DNA from: Hyphomicrobiales bacterium
Lineage (GTDB): Bacteria > Pseudomonadota > Alphaproteobacteria > Rhizobiales > Xanthobacteraceae
Reading direction: 5' to 3'
NCBI GenBank assembly: GCA_013911975.1
Contig: JACESF010000021.1
Coordinates: 1-57,702 of the forward strand
Length of the DNA: 57,702 bases
The position numbers and the translations under genes are program-made. The notes below the pieces were generated by a model, which was not told the DNA's origin, searched no databases, and saw only the letters and a program-made list of their open reading frames with translations. Positions 1-9,265 of the stretch are shown one piece after another (position 1 is the stretch's first letter; the number at the start of each line of letters is the position of its first letter).

Positions 1-186
1 GAGACAGCTCCGGTGGCGCCGCCCGCCGCCGCCGAGCCCAGCGTGCTCAAGTCCGGCGTCGTGGGCGGCATGGCCTACACGCTCTATTCCGACGGCTCCA
101 TCCAGGCCGAGCTGCCGGACGGTACGCTGCGCTTCGCCTCGCTCCAGGAACTGCGCGACCACGTGGCGCGGTCCAACCAGGGCTGA
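1..186 (+). CDS. C-terminal end of an unrecognised protein (partial)
   Basis: The first frame is open from the window edge to a TGA at 184-186 and gives the last 61 residues of a protein whose start lies outside the window. It begins with an Ala/Pro-rich linker (about residues 1-14 here) and ends in a compact segment with repeated 'DGS' and 'DGT' turns (GGMAYTLYSDGS, then LPDGTLRFASLQEL), which looks like a small beta-rich C-terminal domain after a flexible linker. I do not recognise the family. Codon use matches the neighbouring genes, so I believe it is coding. The next gene on this strand starts 123 bases downstream. Confidence 0.6.
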   Translation, partial: ETAPVAPPAAAEPSVLKSGVVGGMAYTLYSDGSIQAELPDGTLRFASLQELRDHVARSNQG

Positions 187-309
187 TGCCCGCAGCCGGC
201 GGGCCTCCTCGGGGCGCGCCGGCCGGCATGGGCTGAGCGGACGGGCATGGACCCCCAAGGGCGCGCGGCGACATCCGCGCGCCGGGGGCAGCGGGGATAA
301 GCGGGGGTC

Positions 310-1938
310 ATGTCGTCACTGAAGCTTCGCATGGCGGTGGCCCATTACGGCCCTCGCGCGCTGGCGCTGTTCGGCCTCCTGGCGGCCTTCGCCGCCGGGG
401 CCTTCGCCTGCCGGCGCTCCATCTTCCAGGACGAGGGCGCCATCGTCCTCAATTTCGCGGTGGGCTTTTCCGGCTTCTTCTCGCAGCTGCCCTTCTACGA
501 CCAGGCCGCCCCGCCGCTGGCCATGGCGGTGCTATCGGGCCTCTATCACCTGGCGGGCGGAAACCTCGACCTCACGCGCTTCAACCTGCTGGTTCTCAGC
601 ATGGTATTCTTCGCGGGCGCCATGTGGGTGGCGCTGCGGCGGCGCGACCTCGGCCTCCTGTACGGCCTGCTCATCCTGCTCGCCGTGCGGCCGGTGCTGC
701 TCTACGCCACCGAGATCAAGCAATACATCTTCGAGGTGATGTTCGCCGTCGCCCTCATCATGATGCACTGGGCGCGCGGGCGGGACTATTCCTCCGCCTA
801 TCTGGCAGCCTTCCTGGCGGTGGCGATCCTCTCCATCCAATTCTCCTTCTCCAGCCTGTTCATCGTGCTGCCGGTGATGTTCGACATCATCATCTGCCGC
901 GAGAACCGGGGGCGGCGGCTGTGGTGGATCTTCGGCGCCTTCGTCTTCTGCGGCGTCTGGGCCGCCACCTATCTCACGCTCATCAAGCCGCTGATCGCGC
1001 TCCAGTTCGTCAATTACGGCAAGGAATATGGCGGCCTCACCCTGCTGAACGTGCTGGTGAACCGGGACATGACGTCCCTCGTCATCATGCTGAAGGAGGT
1101 GCGCGGCATCGGCCCCCACCTCTTCCTCGTGGTGGCGGCGCCGGTGCTGCTGGTGCTCTATCTGCGCGCGCAAAAGCCGCTGAAGGAGCGCATCTGGCCC
1201 CCGCTCAGTGAGGCGCTGGCGGCGAAGCACGCGCCCGCCCGGCTTCTGCTGTTCGTGTGCGGCGGCCTGGGCGCGCTCAATCTGGCGGGACTCTACCCCT
1301 TCTCCACCACGCGGCAATTGCTCTATGTGGCGCCCGTCATCGCCCTTTTCCTGGGCTGGCTGACGGTGCGCATGGTGAAGGCGTTCGGCCTGTCCGCTCC
1401 GGCGCGCATCCTGGCGCTGGCGGTCATGGTCATGCCCGCCATGCTCTACAATCTCGCCGTGGCCGAGCGCACGTCCTATGTGAAGACGGACGTGTGGGAC
1501 CTGTACCAGTTCATCAAGAAGAATGGCTACAAGCACGTGGTCTCGTGGGTGATCTTCGATCCCACCATCCATGTCTTCCTGCGCGACGACCCGGACAAGT
1601 CGTTCGAGGTCACGGGCCTGCTCAACCCCGCCTCGGGCCCGAACCTGACCGTGGAGGAGCTGAAGCGGCGCCTGGACGCGGATGACGACGACATCCCGAA
1701 CCAGCTCTGGTCCGTGCTGAAGCGCGAGGACGATTTCCTGGCCTATGTGAACTGGGTGGTGCGCCGCGTGGTGCGCAATCCCGTCACGCTCATCGCCACC
1801 GTGGAGATCTTCCCCTACCAGGAAGTCCAGCTCATGGACGCGCTGAAGGCGGCGGGCTGCACCGGGCGGCTGGTGTTCGAGGAGAAGGCCGTGAAGGCGT
1901 TCGAGGCGCGCTGCGCGGGCGCCCCGCCTCGCCGGTAG
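310..1938 (+). CDS. ArnT/GT39-like integral membrane glycosyltransferase
   Basis: A 542-residue polytopic membrane protein. An N-terminal hydrophobic segment (about 18-34) is followed by an extracytoplasmic loop with FQDEGAI (Asp41-Glu42), the position of the acidic catalytic motif in GT-C fold enzymes such as ArnT and dolichyl-phosphate-mannose transferases. About ten further hydrophobic segments follow to residue 390, then a soluble C-terminal region of about 150 residues. Enzymes of this fold take a sugar from a polyprenyl-phosphate carrier and transfer it to lipid, protein or polysaccharide on the periplasmic side. The acceptor is not visible from the sequence. The gene stands alone, with the convergent protease gene ending 38 bases after it. 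A GT2 gene for making polyprenyl-linked sugars lies 40 kb away (42186-43172). The family call is fairly safe; the substrate is unknown. Confidence 0.7.
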   Translation: MSSLKLRMAVAHYGPRALALFGLLAAFAAGAFACRRSIFQDEGAIVLNFAVGFSGFFSQLPFYDQAAPPLAMAVLSGLYHLAGGNLDLTRFNLLVLSMVFFAGAMWVALRRRDLGLLYGLLILLAVRPVLLYATEIKQYIFEVMFAVALIMMHWARGRDYSSAYLAAFLAVAILSIQFSFSSLFIVLPVMFDIIICRENRGRRLWWIFGAFVFCGVWAATYLTLIKPLIALQFVNYGKEYGGLTLLNVLVNRDMTSLVIMLKEVRGIGPHLFLVVAAPVLLVLYLRAQKPLKERIWPPLSEALAAKHAPARLLLFVCGGLGALNLAGLYPFSTTRQLLYVAPVIALFLGWLTVRMVKAFGLSAPARILALAVMVMPAMLYNLAVAERTSYVKTDVWDLYQFIKKNGYKHVVSWVIFDPTIHVFLRDDPDKSFEVTGLLNPASGPNLTVEELKRRLDADDDDIPNQLWSVLKREDDFLAYVNWVVRRVVRNPVTLIATVEIFPYQEVQLMDALKAAGCTGRLVFEEKAVKAFEARCAGAPPRR

Positions 1939-1975
1939 ATGGGCCGGCCCCGGTGCGCGACCGGGGCCTCGCCTG

Positions 1976-4924
1976 TCAGATCAGGTAGCCGGAGCCCGAG
2001 GCACTGGTGAAGTCGAGCTGCACGACGAGGTCGTTGAAGTCCTGGTCGCCGCCGCCATAGAGGTCTTCCCAGCCCCAGGTGTTGAGGCCGTAATTCCACA
2101 GATGGCCCACAGACTGGCCGTCCACCACCTCGTTCGCCTGGGCGAAGGCGTAATAGGTGTGGCCGGCGCTGGTGAGCATCATGGCGATGAGGTCGCCCGC
2201 ATCGATGTCCGACAGCATGGCCTGGCTGTGCACCCCGAACCCGCCGCCCGAAAGGGAGGTGGCGCCGTCCGTCGTGGCATAGGCGCGGGCCTGCGCCGCC
2301 GCCGCATAGCCCGCCTCGCCGGGATCGATACCGCCGATGGCGCCGTTGAAGTCGTCCACCCGGTAGAAGGTGACGGAGCTGTCGTTGATGCCGCTCTGGC
2401 GCATGCGCACGATGGCGAACTGGTCGTCCGCGCCGTTCGCCGTCTCGGCGATGGCCACGGGGCGGGCCACCTGGATGGCGCTGTCTTCGGCGTCGTTCAC
2501 ATAGTCCACGAAGCCGAACTGGCTGGTGAGGGCCATTTGCGGCTGCCCGGCATCGGCGCCGCCGATGGCGATGCCCACGCTGGTGCCCACGCCCACCTGC
2601 GCCTGGTAGAGCGCCCCGTGGGAGAAGCCGTCGAACAGGGTGACGAGGTCGGACGAAAAGTCCGCCTGCACCACCTGCTGGGCGAACTGGTTGGTCCAGG
2701 CATAGGCGGCCGACTGAAAGCCGGAGAAGCTCACCGTGGACGTGCCCAGCTCCAGCGACCACGCCGTATCGGCGGCAAGGATCGGCTGGAACAGCAGGCT
2801 CTGGGTGGCGCCGCTCACATTCTGCGTGGCGGAGGACGGGTCGCTCGGGTCCAGCGGCTGGGCGATCAGCACGTCCGGCTGGTCGGCGAACGACATCTGG
2901 GCATGGGCGATGGAGGTGAGGGCGCGCGCCAGCACCGTGCCGTTGGGCGTGCCGAGGCCGGACACGAGGTCATAGCCGGGCGCGGCCTCGAAGCCGTAGC
3001 CGGTGGGCGTGATGGCCGCGCCGTCGCTTGTATAGTCGCCGCCCTGCGAGAAGCTGGACGTATTGTTGCCGAACTGGATGTCGTTGAACGCGGCGGGCGC
3101 GATGGCCGAGGCGATGTAGAGCAGGTCGTTCATATAGCCGAGCTGCGGCAGGCCCTGGTCCTCGAAGATGGCGTTGATCTGGATCGCCAGCGACGCCCAG
3201 AGCGGGGTCGCGGCGCTGGTGCCGCCTTCTTCCGTCAGCCCCTCCATGGAGCCGTCCGGCGTCCAGTAGAACAGATTGCCGCCGGCATTGGCCGACACGT
3301 CCGGCAGGCCGCGTCCCTGGCCGGGAGTGGGCGTGTTCGCGGCGGTGGGGGTCAGGCCGTAATCGAGCTGGTAGGAGGGCGTCGGCTGGGTCGTGTCCAC
3401 GCCGCCGGAGGACGTGTTGTTCTGCTGGTAGCCGCCCTCGATGATGGTGCGGCTATCGGCATCCACGTAATATTCGTTCCACACCGCCTCGATGAAGGTG
3501 TCGGCGTCGGTGGCGTTCTGGGGCAGGGTGGTGAGGCCGCCCTGGACGAGCCGCCAGAGCACCGCGCGGTCGCTCTGCTCGGCGAGCTGGAGCATCCAGG
3601 TCAGCGTGCTGTCCAGCTCCGCCTGCTCGGCGGTGGAGATGGAGGTGCCGCCCACCAGCACCGTGTAGGGGCTGGTATAGTTGAATTCCACATTGGTGAG
3701 GCCGTTGCCCAGCTCGTTGCCCGAGCCGCCGTCGCCCAGCGCCGTGAACACGCTCTGGTTCATGAGCGCGGCATCGATCATGAGCTGCCAGTAGGCGGCA
3801 TAGAAGGGCGAATTGGGGGAGGGGGCCTGAAGGTCGCCGAACGAGGACGACAGGACGGCGGGATTGGTCCAGCCCGCCGGCACGCCCGCCGGCGTCTGCC
3901 AGATGGCGCTCTGATAGGCCGTGAAGGTGCTGGCATCGGCATAGCCGTTATAGCCGGAGCCCACATACAGGGCGATGTCGCTGTTGGGGTTGATGGCGCT
4001 GACCATGCCCACGTCCAGCGAGCGCTCGCCTTCCGCGCCGTTGCCGTATTCCTGGCCGGACGCGCCCTGGGTGTAGGCGGTGCCGGTACCGGCAACCCCC
4101 ATCGCCTCGTAATAGCGCTGCAGGTAATACTGGAAATCGTGCGGCGCCGTGGACCGAAGGGCGGTGCCGATGCCCGGCTCGATGAGGCCGATGGCGCCGG
4201 TCTGCACGCCGGGGAACTCGGCGAGGGGGAAGTTGTAATAGTCGCTCGCCGCGACCTGCGGGTTCTGCGCGGCGCTCTGATAGGTGTTGCCGAGCTGGTT
4301 GCCGATGCTCTGGCTGCCGTCCGGCAGCGTCACCGAGACGCCGGGCGCGAGATTGTCGGCGGGCGGGATCTGCTCGGTGTCCAGCCACAGGCCCACCACC
4401 CCCGCTTCCGTGGGCAGGCTGAGATTGCCGTTCCAGAACAGGAACTCGCCGTCGCTGGCGGAATTGGCCAGATAGAGGTCGGTGCCGAACAGGTCCTTGA
4501 AGCTGGTGGCATCCAGCTCCACCCAGATGGTGCGGGAGGCGGCGGAGGACACATAGTCCCCGTCCGCATCGCTGCCGTTCAGGCCCAGCACCTTGAAGGT
4601 GCGCGAGGCCGGGTTATTCCCGTCCAGATAGGTGAGCACCTCGTTATACTGGTCGGTGTCGGCCCCGTAGGTGGCGAAAATCTCCGCCTGGGTCATGGAG
4701 CCGAGAATCTGCTGGCGCGTCGCCCAGTTGCTGGCCAGCAGCGCCGCCGGGTCCGTGGCGCGATCCAGGATCAGCGCCACGTTGATCTTCCAGGAGGCGT
4801 CCGGCGTGGTGATGTCACCGGACGTCAGGTCCCAGGCTCCCGCCACGGTGGTGACGGAGGGGCTGACCACTCCGTATCCGCAGAAGTCCAGGTACGAAGA
4901 GTTCGCGATTTCGGCTACGGCCAT
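1976..4924 (-). CDS. Sedolisin (S53) serine-carboxyl protease with C-terminal DUF4114 module
   Basis: A 982-residue predicted extracellular protease. Residues about 60-155 resemble the pro-kumamolisin activation domain (Thr-Gln-Ala-Glu near 78, then FGTDLY). The catalytic domain has the S53 set: Glu300 and Asp304 in GERSLD, Asp398 in LGDGG (oxyanion Asp), and Ser570 in GGTSAATP. A calcium-site-like end follows (FNDIQFGNN, then GYDLVSGLGTPNG). About 200 residues of unassigned sequence separate this from a DUF4114-type module at the C-terminus (WEDLYGGGDQDFND). The protein ends in GYLI, and there is no N-terminal Sec signal, a pattern usual for type I secretion substrates. No T1SS genes are adjacent. 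The upstream 80 bases are AT-rich and could hold the promoter. The S53 call is firm; the secretion route is inference. Confidence 0.85.
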   Translation of the reverse strand: MAVAEIANSSYLDFCGYGVVSPSVTTVAGAWDLTSGDITTPDASWKINVALILDRATDPAALLASNWATRQQILGSMTQAEIFATYGADTDQYNEVLTYLDGNNPASRTFKVLGLNGSDADGDYVSSAASRTIWVELDATSFKDLFGTDLYLANSASDGEFLFWNGNLSLPTEAGVVGLWLDTEQIPPADNLAPGVSVTLPDGSQSIGNQLGNTYQSAAQNPQVAASDYYNFPLAEFPGVQTGAIGLIEPGIGTALRSTAPHDFQYYLQRYYEAMGVAGTGTAYTQGASGQEYGNGAEGERSLDVGMVSAINPNSDIALYVGSGYNGYADASTFTAYQSAIWQTPAGVPAGWTNPAVLSSSFGDLQAPSPNSPFYAAYWQLMIDAALMNQSVFTALGDGGSGNELGNGLTNVEFNYTSPYTVLVGGTSISTAEQAELDSTLTWMLQLAEQSDRAVLWRLVQGGLTTLPQNATDADTFIEAVWNEYYVDADSRTIIEGGYQQNNTSSGGVDTTQPTPSYQLDYGLTPTAANTPTPGQGRGLPDVSANAGGNLFYWTPDGSMEGLTEEGGTSAATPLWASLAIQINAIFEDQGLPQLGYMNDLLYIASAIAPAAFNDIQFGNNTSSFSQGGDYTSDGAAITPTGYGFEAAPGYDLVSGLGTPNGTVLARALTSIAHAQMSFADQPDVLIAQPLDPSDPSSATQNVSGATQSLLFQPILAADTAWSLELGTSTVSFSGFQSAAYAWTNQFAQQVVQADFSSDLVTLFDGFSHGALYQAQVGVGTSVGIAIGGADAGQPQMALTSQFGFVDYVNDAEDSAIQVARPVAIAETANGADDQFAIVRMRQSGINDSSVTFYRVDDFNGAIGGIDPGEAGYAAAAQARAYATTDGATSLSGGGFGVHSQAMLSDIDAGDLIAMMLTSAGHTYYAFAQANEVVDGQSVGHLWNYGLNTWGWEDLYGGGDQDFNDLVVQLDFTSASGSGYLI

Positions 4925-5006
4925 TGGGCCCCCGCCCCTTTGGTTGCTAAAGATTGCTCTTTTACAAAACCTCGGCGGGGGGGCGCCAATTAATTCTTAT
5001 CAAGAA

Positions 5007-7106
5007 TCAGGCCCGTTCCGTTTCCCTCGCGACTTTCAGGGCGAAGGCATAGATGAGCGCGACTTCTTCCAGCCGGTCGAACCGCCCGGCCGCGCCGCCA
5101 TGCCCGGCGTCCATGTTGGTGCGCAGCAGGAGGGGGCCGGACCCCGTGTCGGCGTCCCGCAGGCGCGCCATCCAGCGGGCGGGCTCCCAATAGGTGACGC
5201 GCGGGTCCGTCAGGCCCGCCAGGGCGAAGATGGCGGGGTAGGAACGGGGCGCCACATTGTCCACCGGCGAATAGGAGCGGATGCGCGCGAATGCCTCCTC
5301 GCTGGCGATGGGATTGCCCCATTCGGGCCATTCGGGCGGGGTCAGGGGCAACGTGTCGTCCAGCATGGTGGCGAGCACGTCCACGAACGGCACTTCCGCC
5401 ACGATGCCCGCGAACAGGTCCGGCCGCAGGTTGGCGATGGCGCCCATGAGCATGCCGCCCGCCGAGCCGCCATGGGCGACGATGCGGTCCGCCCGCGTCA
5501 CCTTCTCCCGGACCAGATGCTCCGCCACGGCGATGAAGTCCGTGAAGGTGTTGGTCTTCTTGGCGAGCTTGCCGTCCGCATACCAGCGCCAGCCCTTGTC
5601 CGTGCCGCCCCGGATATGGGCGATGGCATAGACGAAGCCGCGATCCACGAGGCTCAACCGGTTGGTGGCGAAGGCCGCCGGAATGGTGATGCCATAGGCG
5701 CCGTAGCCATAGAGAAGGCAGGGCGCGGAGCCGTCCAGTTTCGTTCCGGCGCGGTAGAGCAGGGTCACGGGCACGCGCTCGCCGTCCGGGGCGGGGGCGA
5801 ACAGGCGGCGGGTGACATAGTCCGCCGCATCGTGGCCGCTCGGCACCTCCTGCCGCTTCAGCAGGACGCGGCCGCGACTGTGCATGTCATAGGCCCACAC
5901 TTCCGCGGGCGTGGTCATGGAGGCGTAGCTGAAGCGCAGTTCCGTCGTGTCGAACTGGTAGCCGTCGTCGATCCCCAGCGCATACGCCTCCTCGGCGAAG
6001 GCGATGGAATGCTCCTCCGACGAGAAGACGGTGCGGATGACGATGCGCGGCAGCCCGTCCTCCCGCTCCAGGCGCACGAGGAAGCCGCGATAGGCCACCT
6101 GGCTCAGGATCATGCGGCCCGGCCGGTGGGGGACGAGATCCGACCAGAAGGGCCGCCCGGGCGTGGCGCTCGGGGTGGTGACGATCTTGAAGTCCTCGGC
6201 CGCGTCGGCGTTCGTCAGGATGACGAGCTGGTCCTCGCCGCCGAGGTCGGGATGATGCTCCACCTCGTAGCGCACCCCCGCCTCGCGCGGCGCCACGACG
6301 CGCAGCGGCGCCTCCGGCTCCTGGAGGTCGATGAGGTGGATTTCCGACGTCTCGTGGTCGCCGCAGGCGACGAGGCCGAACCGGCCCGACTGGGTCTCCG
6401 CCAGGGAGACGAAGAAGCCCTTGTCCGCCTCCCGGTAGATGAGTACGTCACTTGAGGGGGCATCGCCGATCCGATGGCGGAAGACATCCGAGGGCCGGTG
6501 CTCCGCGTCGCGGCGGATGTAATAGAGGAAGGCGCCGTCCTCCGACCACAACAGGTCGCCCGTGGTCTCCTCGATCCGGTCCGGCAGGTCCGCCCCGGTG
6601 GCGAGGTCGCGCACGCCGATGGTGTGAAGCTCCGAGCCCTGCTCGTCCACCGCGAAGGCGAGGCGGGCATGGTCCGGGCTGTGGCGCACATGGCCGAGAT
6701 GGAAATAGGCCCGGCCTTCCGCCATGCGGTCGCCGTCCAGCAGGATCGCCTCTTCCCCCTCGGGCAGAGGCTTGCGGCAGACCAGCGGGTGCTGCCCGCC
6801 CGTGCGGTGGCGGGTGTAGTAGGCGAACGTCCCGTCGGGCGAGGGCACGCCCGCGTCATCCTCCTTGATGCGCCCGCGCATTTCCTTCAGCAGCAGGGCC
6901 TTCAGCTCCGCCTCCGGCGTGAAATAGGCGTCCGCATAGGCGTTCTCGGCTTCGAGATAGGCGCGGATGTCGGGCGCCAGAACGGCCGGGTCGCGCATCA
7001 CCTCGCGCCAGTTCTCGGCGCGCAGCCAGGAATAGTCGTCCGTGAGAGTGATGCCGTGGACGGTGCGTTCGGTGGGCCGGCGCGGCGCGCGGGGCGCTTC
7101 AGCCAT
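5007..7106 (-). CDS. ptrB: Oligopeptidase B (protease II, S9A family)
   Basis: Serine peptidase of 699 residues, the usual length for oligopeptidase B, which cleaves short peptides after Arg or Lys. The N-terminal two thirds form the seven-bladed propeller that limits substrate size. The C-terminal alpha/beta-hydrolase domain carries Ser548 in GGSAGG, Asp634 in GLTDPR and His669 in DAGHGG. There is no signal peptide, so it is cytoplasmic. Its ATG lies inside the end of msrB (8-base overlap), so the two are probably translated from one message. After its stop there is a short AT-rich gap before the protease gene. A few S9 relatives are acyl-peptide hydrolases, but the overall pattern fits PtrB. 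Confidence 0.9.
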   Translation of the reverse strand: MAEAPRAPRRPTERTVHGITLTDDYSWLRAENWREVMRDPAVLAPDIRAYLEAENAYADAYFTPEAELKALLLKEMRGRIKEDDAGVPSPDGTFAYYTRHRTGGQHPLVCRKPLPEGEEAILLDGDRMAEGRAYFHLGHVRHSPDHARLAFAVDEQGSELHTIGVRDLATGADLPDRIEETTGDLLWSEDGAFLYYIRRDAEHRPSDVFRHRIGDAPSSDVLIYREADKGFFVSLAETQSGRFGLVACGDHETSEIHLIDLQEPEAPLRVVAPREAGVRYEVEHHPDLGGEDQLVILTNADAAEDFKIVTTPSATPGRPFWSDLVPHRPGRMILSQVAYRGFLVRLEREDGLPRIVIRTVFSSEEHSIAFAEEAYALGIDDGYQFDTTELRFSYASMTTPAEVWAYDMHSRGRVLLKRQEVPSGHDAADYVTRRLFAPAPDGERVPVTLLYRAGTKLDGSAPCLLYGYGAYGITIPAAFATNRLSLVDRGFVYAIAHIRGGTDKGWRWYADGKLAKKTNTFTDFIAVAEHLVREKVTRADRIVAHGGSAGGMLMGAIANLRPDLFAGIVAEVPFVDVLATMLDDTLPLTPPEWPEWGNPIASEEAFARIRSYSPVDNVAPRSYPAIFALAGLTDPRVTYWEPARWMARLRDADTGSGPLLLRTNMDAGHGGAAGRFDRLEEVALIYAFALKVARETERA

Positions 7107-7530
7107 GGTCCGCCTCGCCCGCGTCCGTGGTGAGCGCCAGCGCGGTGCCGTTCATGCAGAAGCGCAGGCCGGTGGGGCGGGGGCCGTCGGGGAAGACATG
7201 GCCGAGATGGCTCTCGCACCGCGCGCACCGCACCTCGATGCGGCGCATGCCGTGGGAGACGTCTTCATGGCTGGAAATGGCGTCCGCCGAGACCGGGGCG
7301 AAGAAGCTCGGCCAGCCCGTGCCGCTGTCGAACTTGCTCTCCGAGCGGAACAGGGGCGCGCCGCAGGCGACGCAGGAATAGAGCCCGGCGCGCTTCTCGT
7401 CCCAATAGGGGCCGGTGAAGGCGCGCTCGGTGCCGGCCTGCCGCGCGACGCGGAATTGCTCGGGAGTGAGGCAGCTCTGCCATTCGGCATCGGTCTTGAC
7501 GACCTTTTCTGGCGGGGACGCATCAGCCAT
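7099..7530 (-). CDS. msrB: Peptide-methionine (R)-S-oxide reductase MsrB
   Basis: A 143-residue enzyme that reduces the R form of methionine sulfoxide in proteins. It has the structural zinc cysteines Cys53/Cys56 and Cys102/Cys105, the GWPSFF motif, and the catalytic Cys125 in RFCMNG. I place the start at 7530 because a GGGAGG ribosome binding site sits 7 bases upstream; a longer reading to 7614 would add an unlikely Arg/Pro-rich stretch. The 3' end overlaps the start of ptrB by 8 bases, so the pair is probably co-transcribed: repair of oxidised protein next to peptide breakdown. Confidence 0.93.
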   Translation of the reverse strand: MADASPPEKVVKTDAEWQSCLTPEQFRVARQAGTERAFTGPYWDEKRAGLYSCVACGAPLFRSESKFDSGTGWPSFFAPVSADAISSHEDVSHGMRRIEVRCARCESHLGHVFPDGPRPTGLRFCMNGTALALTTDAGEADHG

Positions 7531-7754
7531 GGAACAACCTCCCGGTCGGCGCGGCGCGGGCCGGGGGGCCCATGCCTGTGGACGAGAGGTAGGGATGCCC
7601 GCCGCCCCGCGCAAGGCGCCCGCCCTCCGGGATGCATATGCGGCATACCTGTGGGAAGTGCCACTGCACTTGACTCTGTTTAGTCCTGCGTGCGCTTTCG
7701 CAATCCATCCCGAAATAGGATGGAAGAAGAGGCGCGCTTAACTCGAAAATGAAC

Positions 7755-7783
7755 TTGCAATTCATATCTGAACAACATAACTA
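7755..7783 (+). promoter_or_regulatory. Candidate sigma-70 promoter of mucR, in the 382-base gap before it
   Basis: TTGCAA (7755-7760), a 17-base spacer and TAACTA (7778-7783) match the housekeeping promoter layout and leave a leader of about 120 bases before the mucR ATG at 7913. The gap (7531-7912) is distinctly AT-rich compared with the rest of the window. MucR proteins favour AT-rich DNA and often repress themselves, so this stretch may also hold its operator. Nothing else coding is convincing here. Confidence 0.5.
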
Positions 7784-7912
7784 GCAATCACGGTGTGGAC
7801 ATCGAATCGCTGCGCCGATGGCGACAGGGTGAGGTTGCAGCGTTCGTCGCGGAATGCTGGCTTCAATCAGTCGGACCACTGCGAATTTCGTTCCGAACCA
7901 GAAGAAAGTGCC

Positions 7913-8326
7913 ATGAGCGACACAACGGAATCGACCTATATCGAGCTGGCCGCGGACATCGTTTCTGCGTACGTCAGCAACAATTCGGTCGCGGCGGCCG
8001 ATCTGCCGAGCCTCATCAGTGATGTGCATGCCGCTTTGCAGCGCGTGTCCAAGGGCGAGGCCGAGCCGGCTCCGGAGCCGCTGAAGCCGGCCGTTCCCCT
8101 GAAGAAGTCGGTGACGCCGGACTACATCATCTGCCTGGAAGACGGGAAGAAGTTCAAGTCGCTGAAGCGCCACCTGCGCACGCAGTACAATATGAGCCCC
8201 GAGCAGTATCGCGAGAAGTGGGGCCTTCCCGCCGACTATCCGATGGTTGCGCCCAATTATGCGGCGGCCCGGTCCGAGCTTGCCAAGCAGATGGGCCTCG
8301 GCCAGCAGCGTCGCCGCCGCCGCTGA
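7913..8326 (+). CDS. mucR: MucR/Ros-family transcriptional regulator
   Basis: A 137-residue member of the Ros/MucR family, global regulators of surface polysaccharide, motility and cell-cycle genes in rhizobia and relatives. Residues 1-60 are the helical oligomerisation part. The DNA-binding domain runs from about 70 to 125 with the hallmark [23 protein letters not shown]. The finger is reduced to Cys74-x2-Asp77 and His87, with no second conserved His where Ros has one, as in several MucR homologues reported to fold without zinc or with other ligands. The C-terminus is a run of Arg. I chose ATG 7913 over the upstream frame opening because homologues start with this MSDTT-type sequence. A hairpin terminator follows the stop. 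Confidence 0.93.
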   Translation: MSDTTESTYIELAADIVSAYVSNNSVAAADLPSLISDVHAALQRVSKGEAEPAPEPLKPAVPLKKSVTPDYIICLEDGKKFKSLKRHLRTQYNMSPEQYREKWGLPADYPMVAPNYAAARSELAKQMGLGQQRRRRR

Positions 8327-8383
8327 TCCGTGCGCCGGCCGCCCGAGGCGGTCCGGCCAGGATCTTGCGTGCCTTCGCGCCTT

Positions 8384-8737
8384 TCAGCGGCGCCGTCCCT
8401 CGGGCGGCGCCGTTTGCGTTTTCGGGCGGTCGTCCTCTTTCCTGCCGTCCGCCTTTTTTCCGCTCTCCACCGCACCGAGATCGGCCGCCCCGTTCGTCCG
8501 GCCCTGCCGCAGCAGCCGCAGCAGCGCCGCATGCCGGACGGCATCATAGGCTTGCGGGGCCTGGAGGCGGGCCCGCCGGACATTCCGGAGCGCGCTGAGA
8601 ACCGCCGCGCGGTCGCCGCCCGTGAATGCCGAAAGCGCCGACATGCGCGCCGCGATATCGGCGCTGCGCCCGCTTGCTGAAAATCCCCGGATGCGCCCGC
8701 GGCGCCCCGTGGCCTGTGCTCCCGTCCGTCGTGTCAT
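8384..8737 (-). CDS. Small basic hypothetical protein
   Basis: An open frame of 117 residues on the strand opposite mucR. The centre (about residues 22-75) looks like a real helical domain rich in Ala, Leu and Arg; both ends are basic and low in complexity. The ATG at 8737 is preceded by GGAG at 7 bases (GGAGAGGGACC-ATG), which favours it over the longer reading to 8764. The third codon positions are GC-rich as in true genes here. Its stop falls inside the hairpin that terminates mucR. I do not recognise the family, and it may not be expressed. Confidence 0.45.
   Translation of the reverse strand: MTRRTGAQATGRRGRIRGFSASGRSADIAARMSALSAFTGGDRAAVLSALRNVRRARLQAPQAYDAVRHAALLRLLRQGRTNGAADLGAVESGKKADGRKEDDRPKTQTAPPEGRRR
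8388..8422 (+). terminator. Rho-independent terminator of mucR
   Basis: CGGCGCCG at 8388-8395 pairs with CGGCGCCG at 8405-8412 around a nine-base loop, followed by TTTGCGTTTT. It lies about 60 bases after the mucR stop. Confidence 0.6.
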
Positions 8738-8847
8738 GGTCCCTCTCCGGTTGAGGGGCGCCATTATGCGACCGGTGGTGCGGGTGTCGGATAAGTGTCC
8801 TAAGAAAAATTTCCGCTATGGGAGATTGCGTTTCCCTGTTACCACTA

Positions 8848-8885
8848 TTGCAAGACGCGTGGCGGAATTATAGGATTTAAATCCT
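8848..8885 (+). promoter_or_regulatory. Promoter with overlapping 14-bp palindrome (putative operator)
   Basis: TTGCAA (8848-8853), 17 bases, then TAGGAT (8871-8876) form a plausible -35/-10 pair. The perfect palindrome AGGATTTAAATCCT (8872-8885) covers the -10 and ends 14 bases before the ATG at 8900. A protein bound there would block transcription, so autoregulation by the helix-turn-helix product is possible. Confidence 0.45.
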
Positions 8886-8899
8886 TAATGGAGTCCGCC

Positions 8900-9265
8900 A
8901 TGTCCTTTGCTTCCTTCTCCCTCGCCGCGCCCGCGCGACCGGGCGGCGCGGCCGCCTTGCTTTGCCGCGAAGTGGGTCGCCGCGCCGCCCACATGCCCGC
9001 TGCCGGGGTCGCGCGGGGCCTCGGCCGCCAGCCTGTGTTCGCGCGCCATCTCGCCTTTTATCTCGCCCATGTGGCCTGCGGTCTGGGGCTGCGGCAGGTG
9101 GCACGGCTCGACGGCGTCCATCCCACCTCGGTGGCCTATGCCATCCGCCGCATCGAGGCGGCGCGCGAGGTGGCGGCCTTCGACGCGCTCATGGAGCGGG
9201 CGGAGGCGCTGGTGCGGCGCTTTCTGGCGCGGAGCTTCCCGGCGCGGAGTGCCGGGCAATGGTGA
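8900..9265 (+). CDS. DnaA domain IV-like helix-turn-helix protein
   Basis: A 121-residue protein whose middle (about residues 48-90: RHLAFYLAHVACGLGL, then RLDGVHPTSVAYAIRRIE) closely resembles the C-terminal DnaA-box-binding domain of DnaA, including the signature region before the recognition helix. There is no AAA+ domain, so it cannot act as an initiator; it should bind DNA as a regulator or compete for DnaA-like sites. I chose ATG 8900 rather than 8888 because GGAG lies six bases upstream of it. Its stop overlaps the next gene's start (ATGGTGA), so the two are translationally coupled. A palindrome covers its promoter. Confidence 0.7.
   Translation: MSFASFSLAAPARPGGAAALLCREVGRRAAHMPAAGVARGLGRQPVFARHLAFYLAHVACGLGLRQVARLDGVHPTSVAYAIRRIEAAREVAAFDALMERAEALVRRFLARSFPARSAGQW

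Noticed and set aside
532..1572. 346-codon frame antisense to the ArnT-like gene
   Set aside because: Low-complexity His/Gln/Glu/Arg product without family character; a shadow of a membrane protein gene.
2102..4993. Open frame of 963 codons antisense to the sedolisin gene
   Set aside because: It mirrors the true gene; its product is Arg/Gly/Ala/His-rich with no domain, as expected from high-GC codon shadowing.
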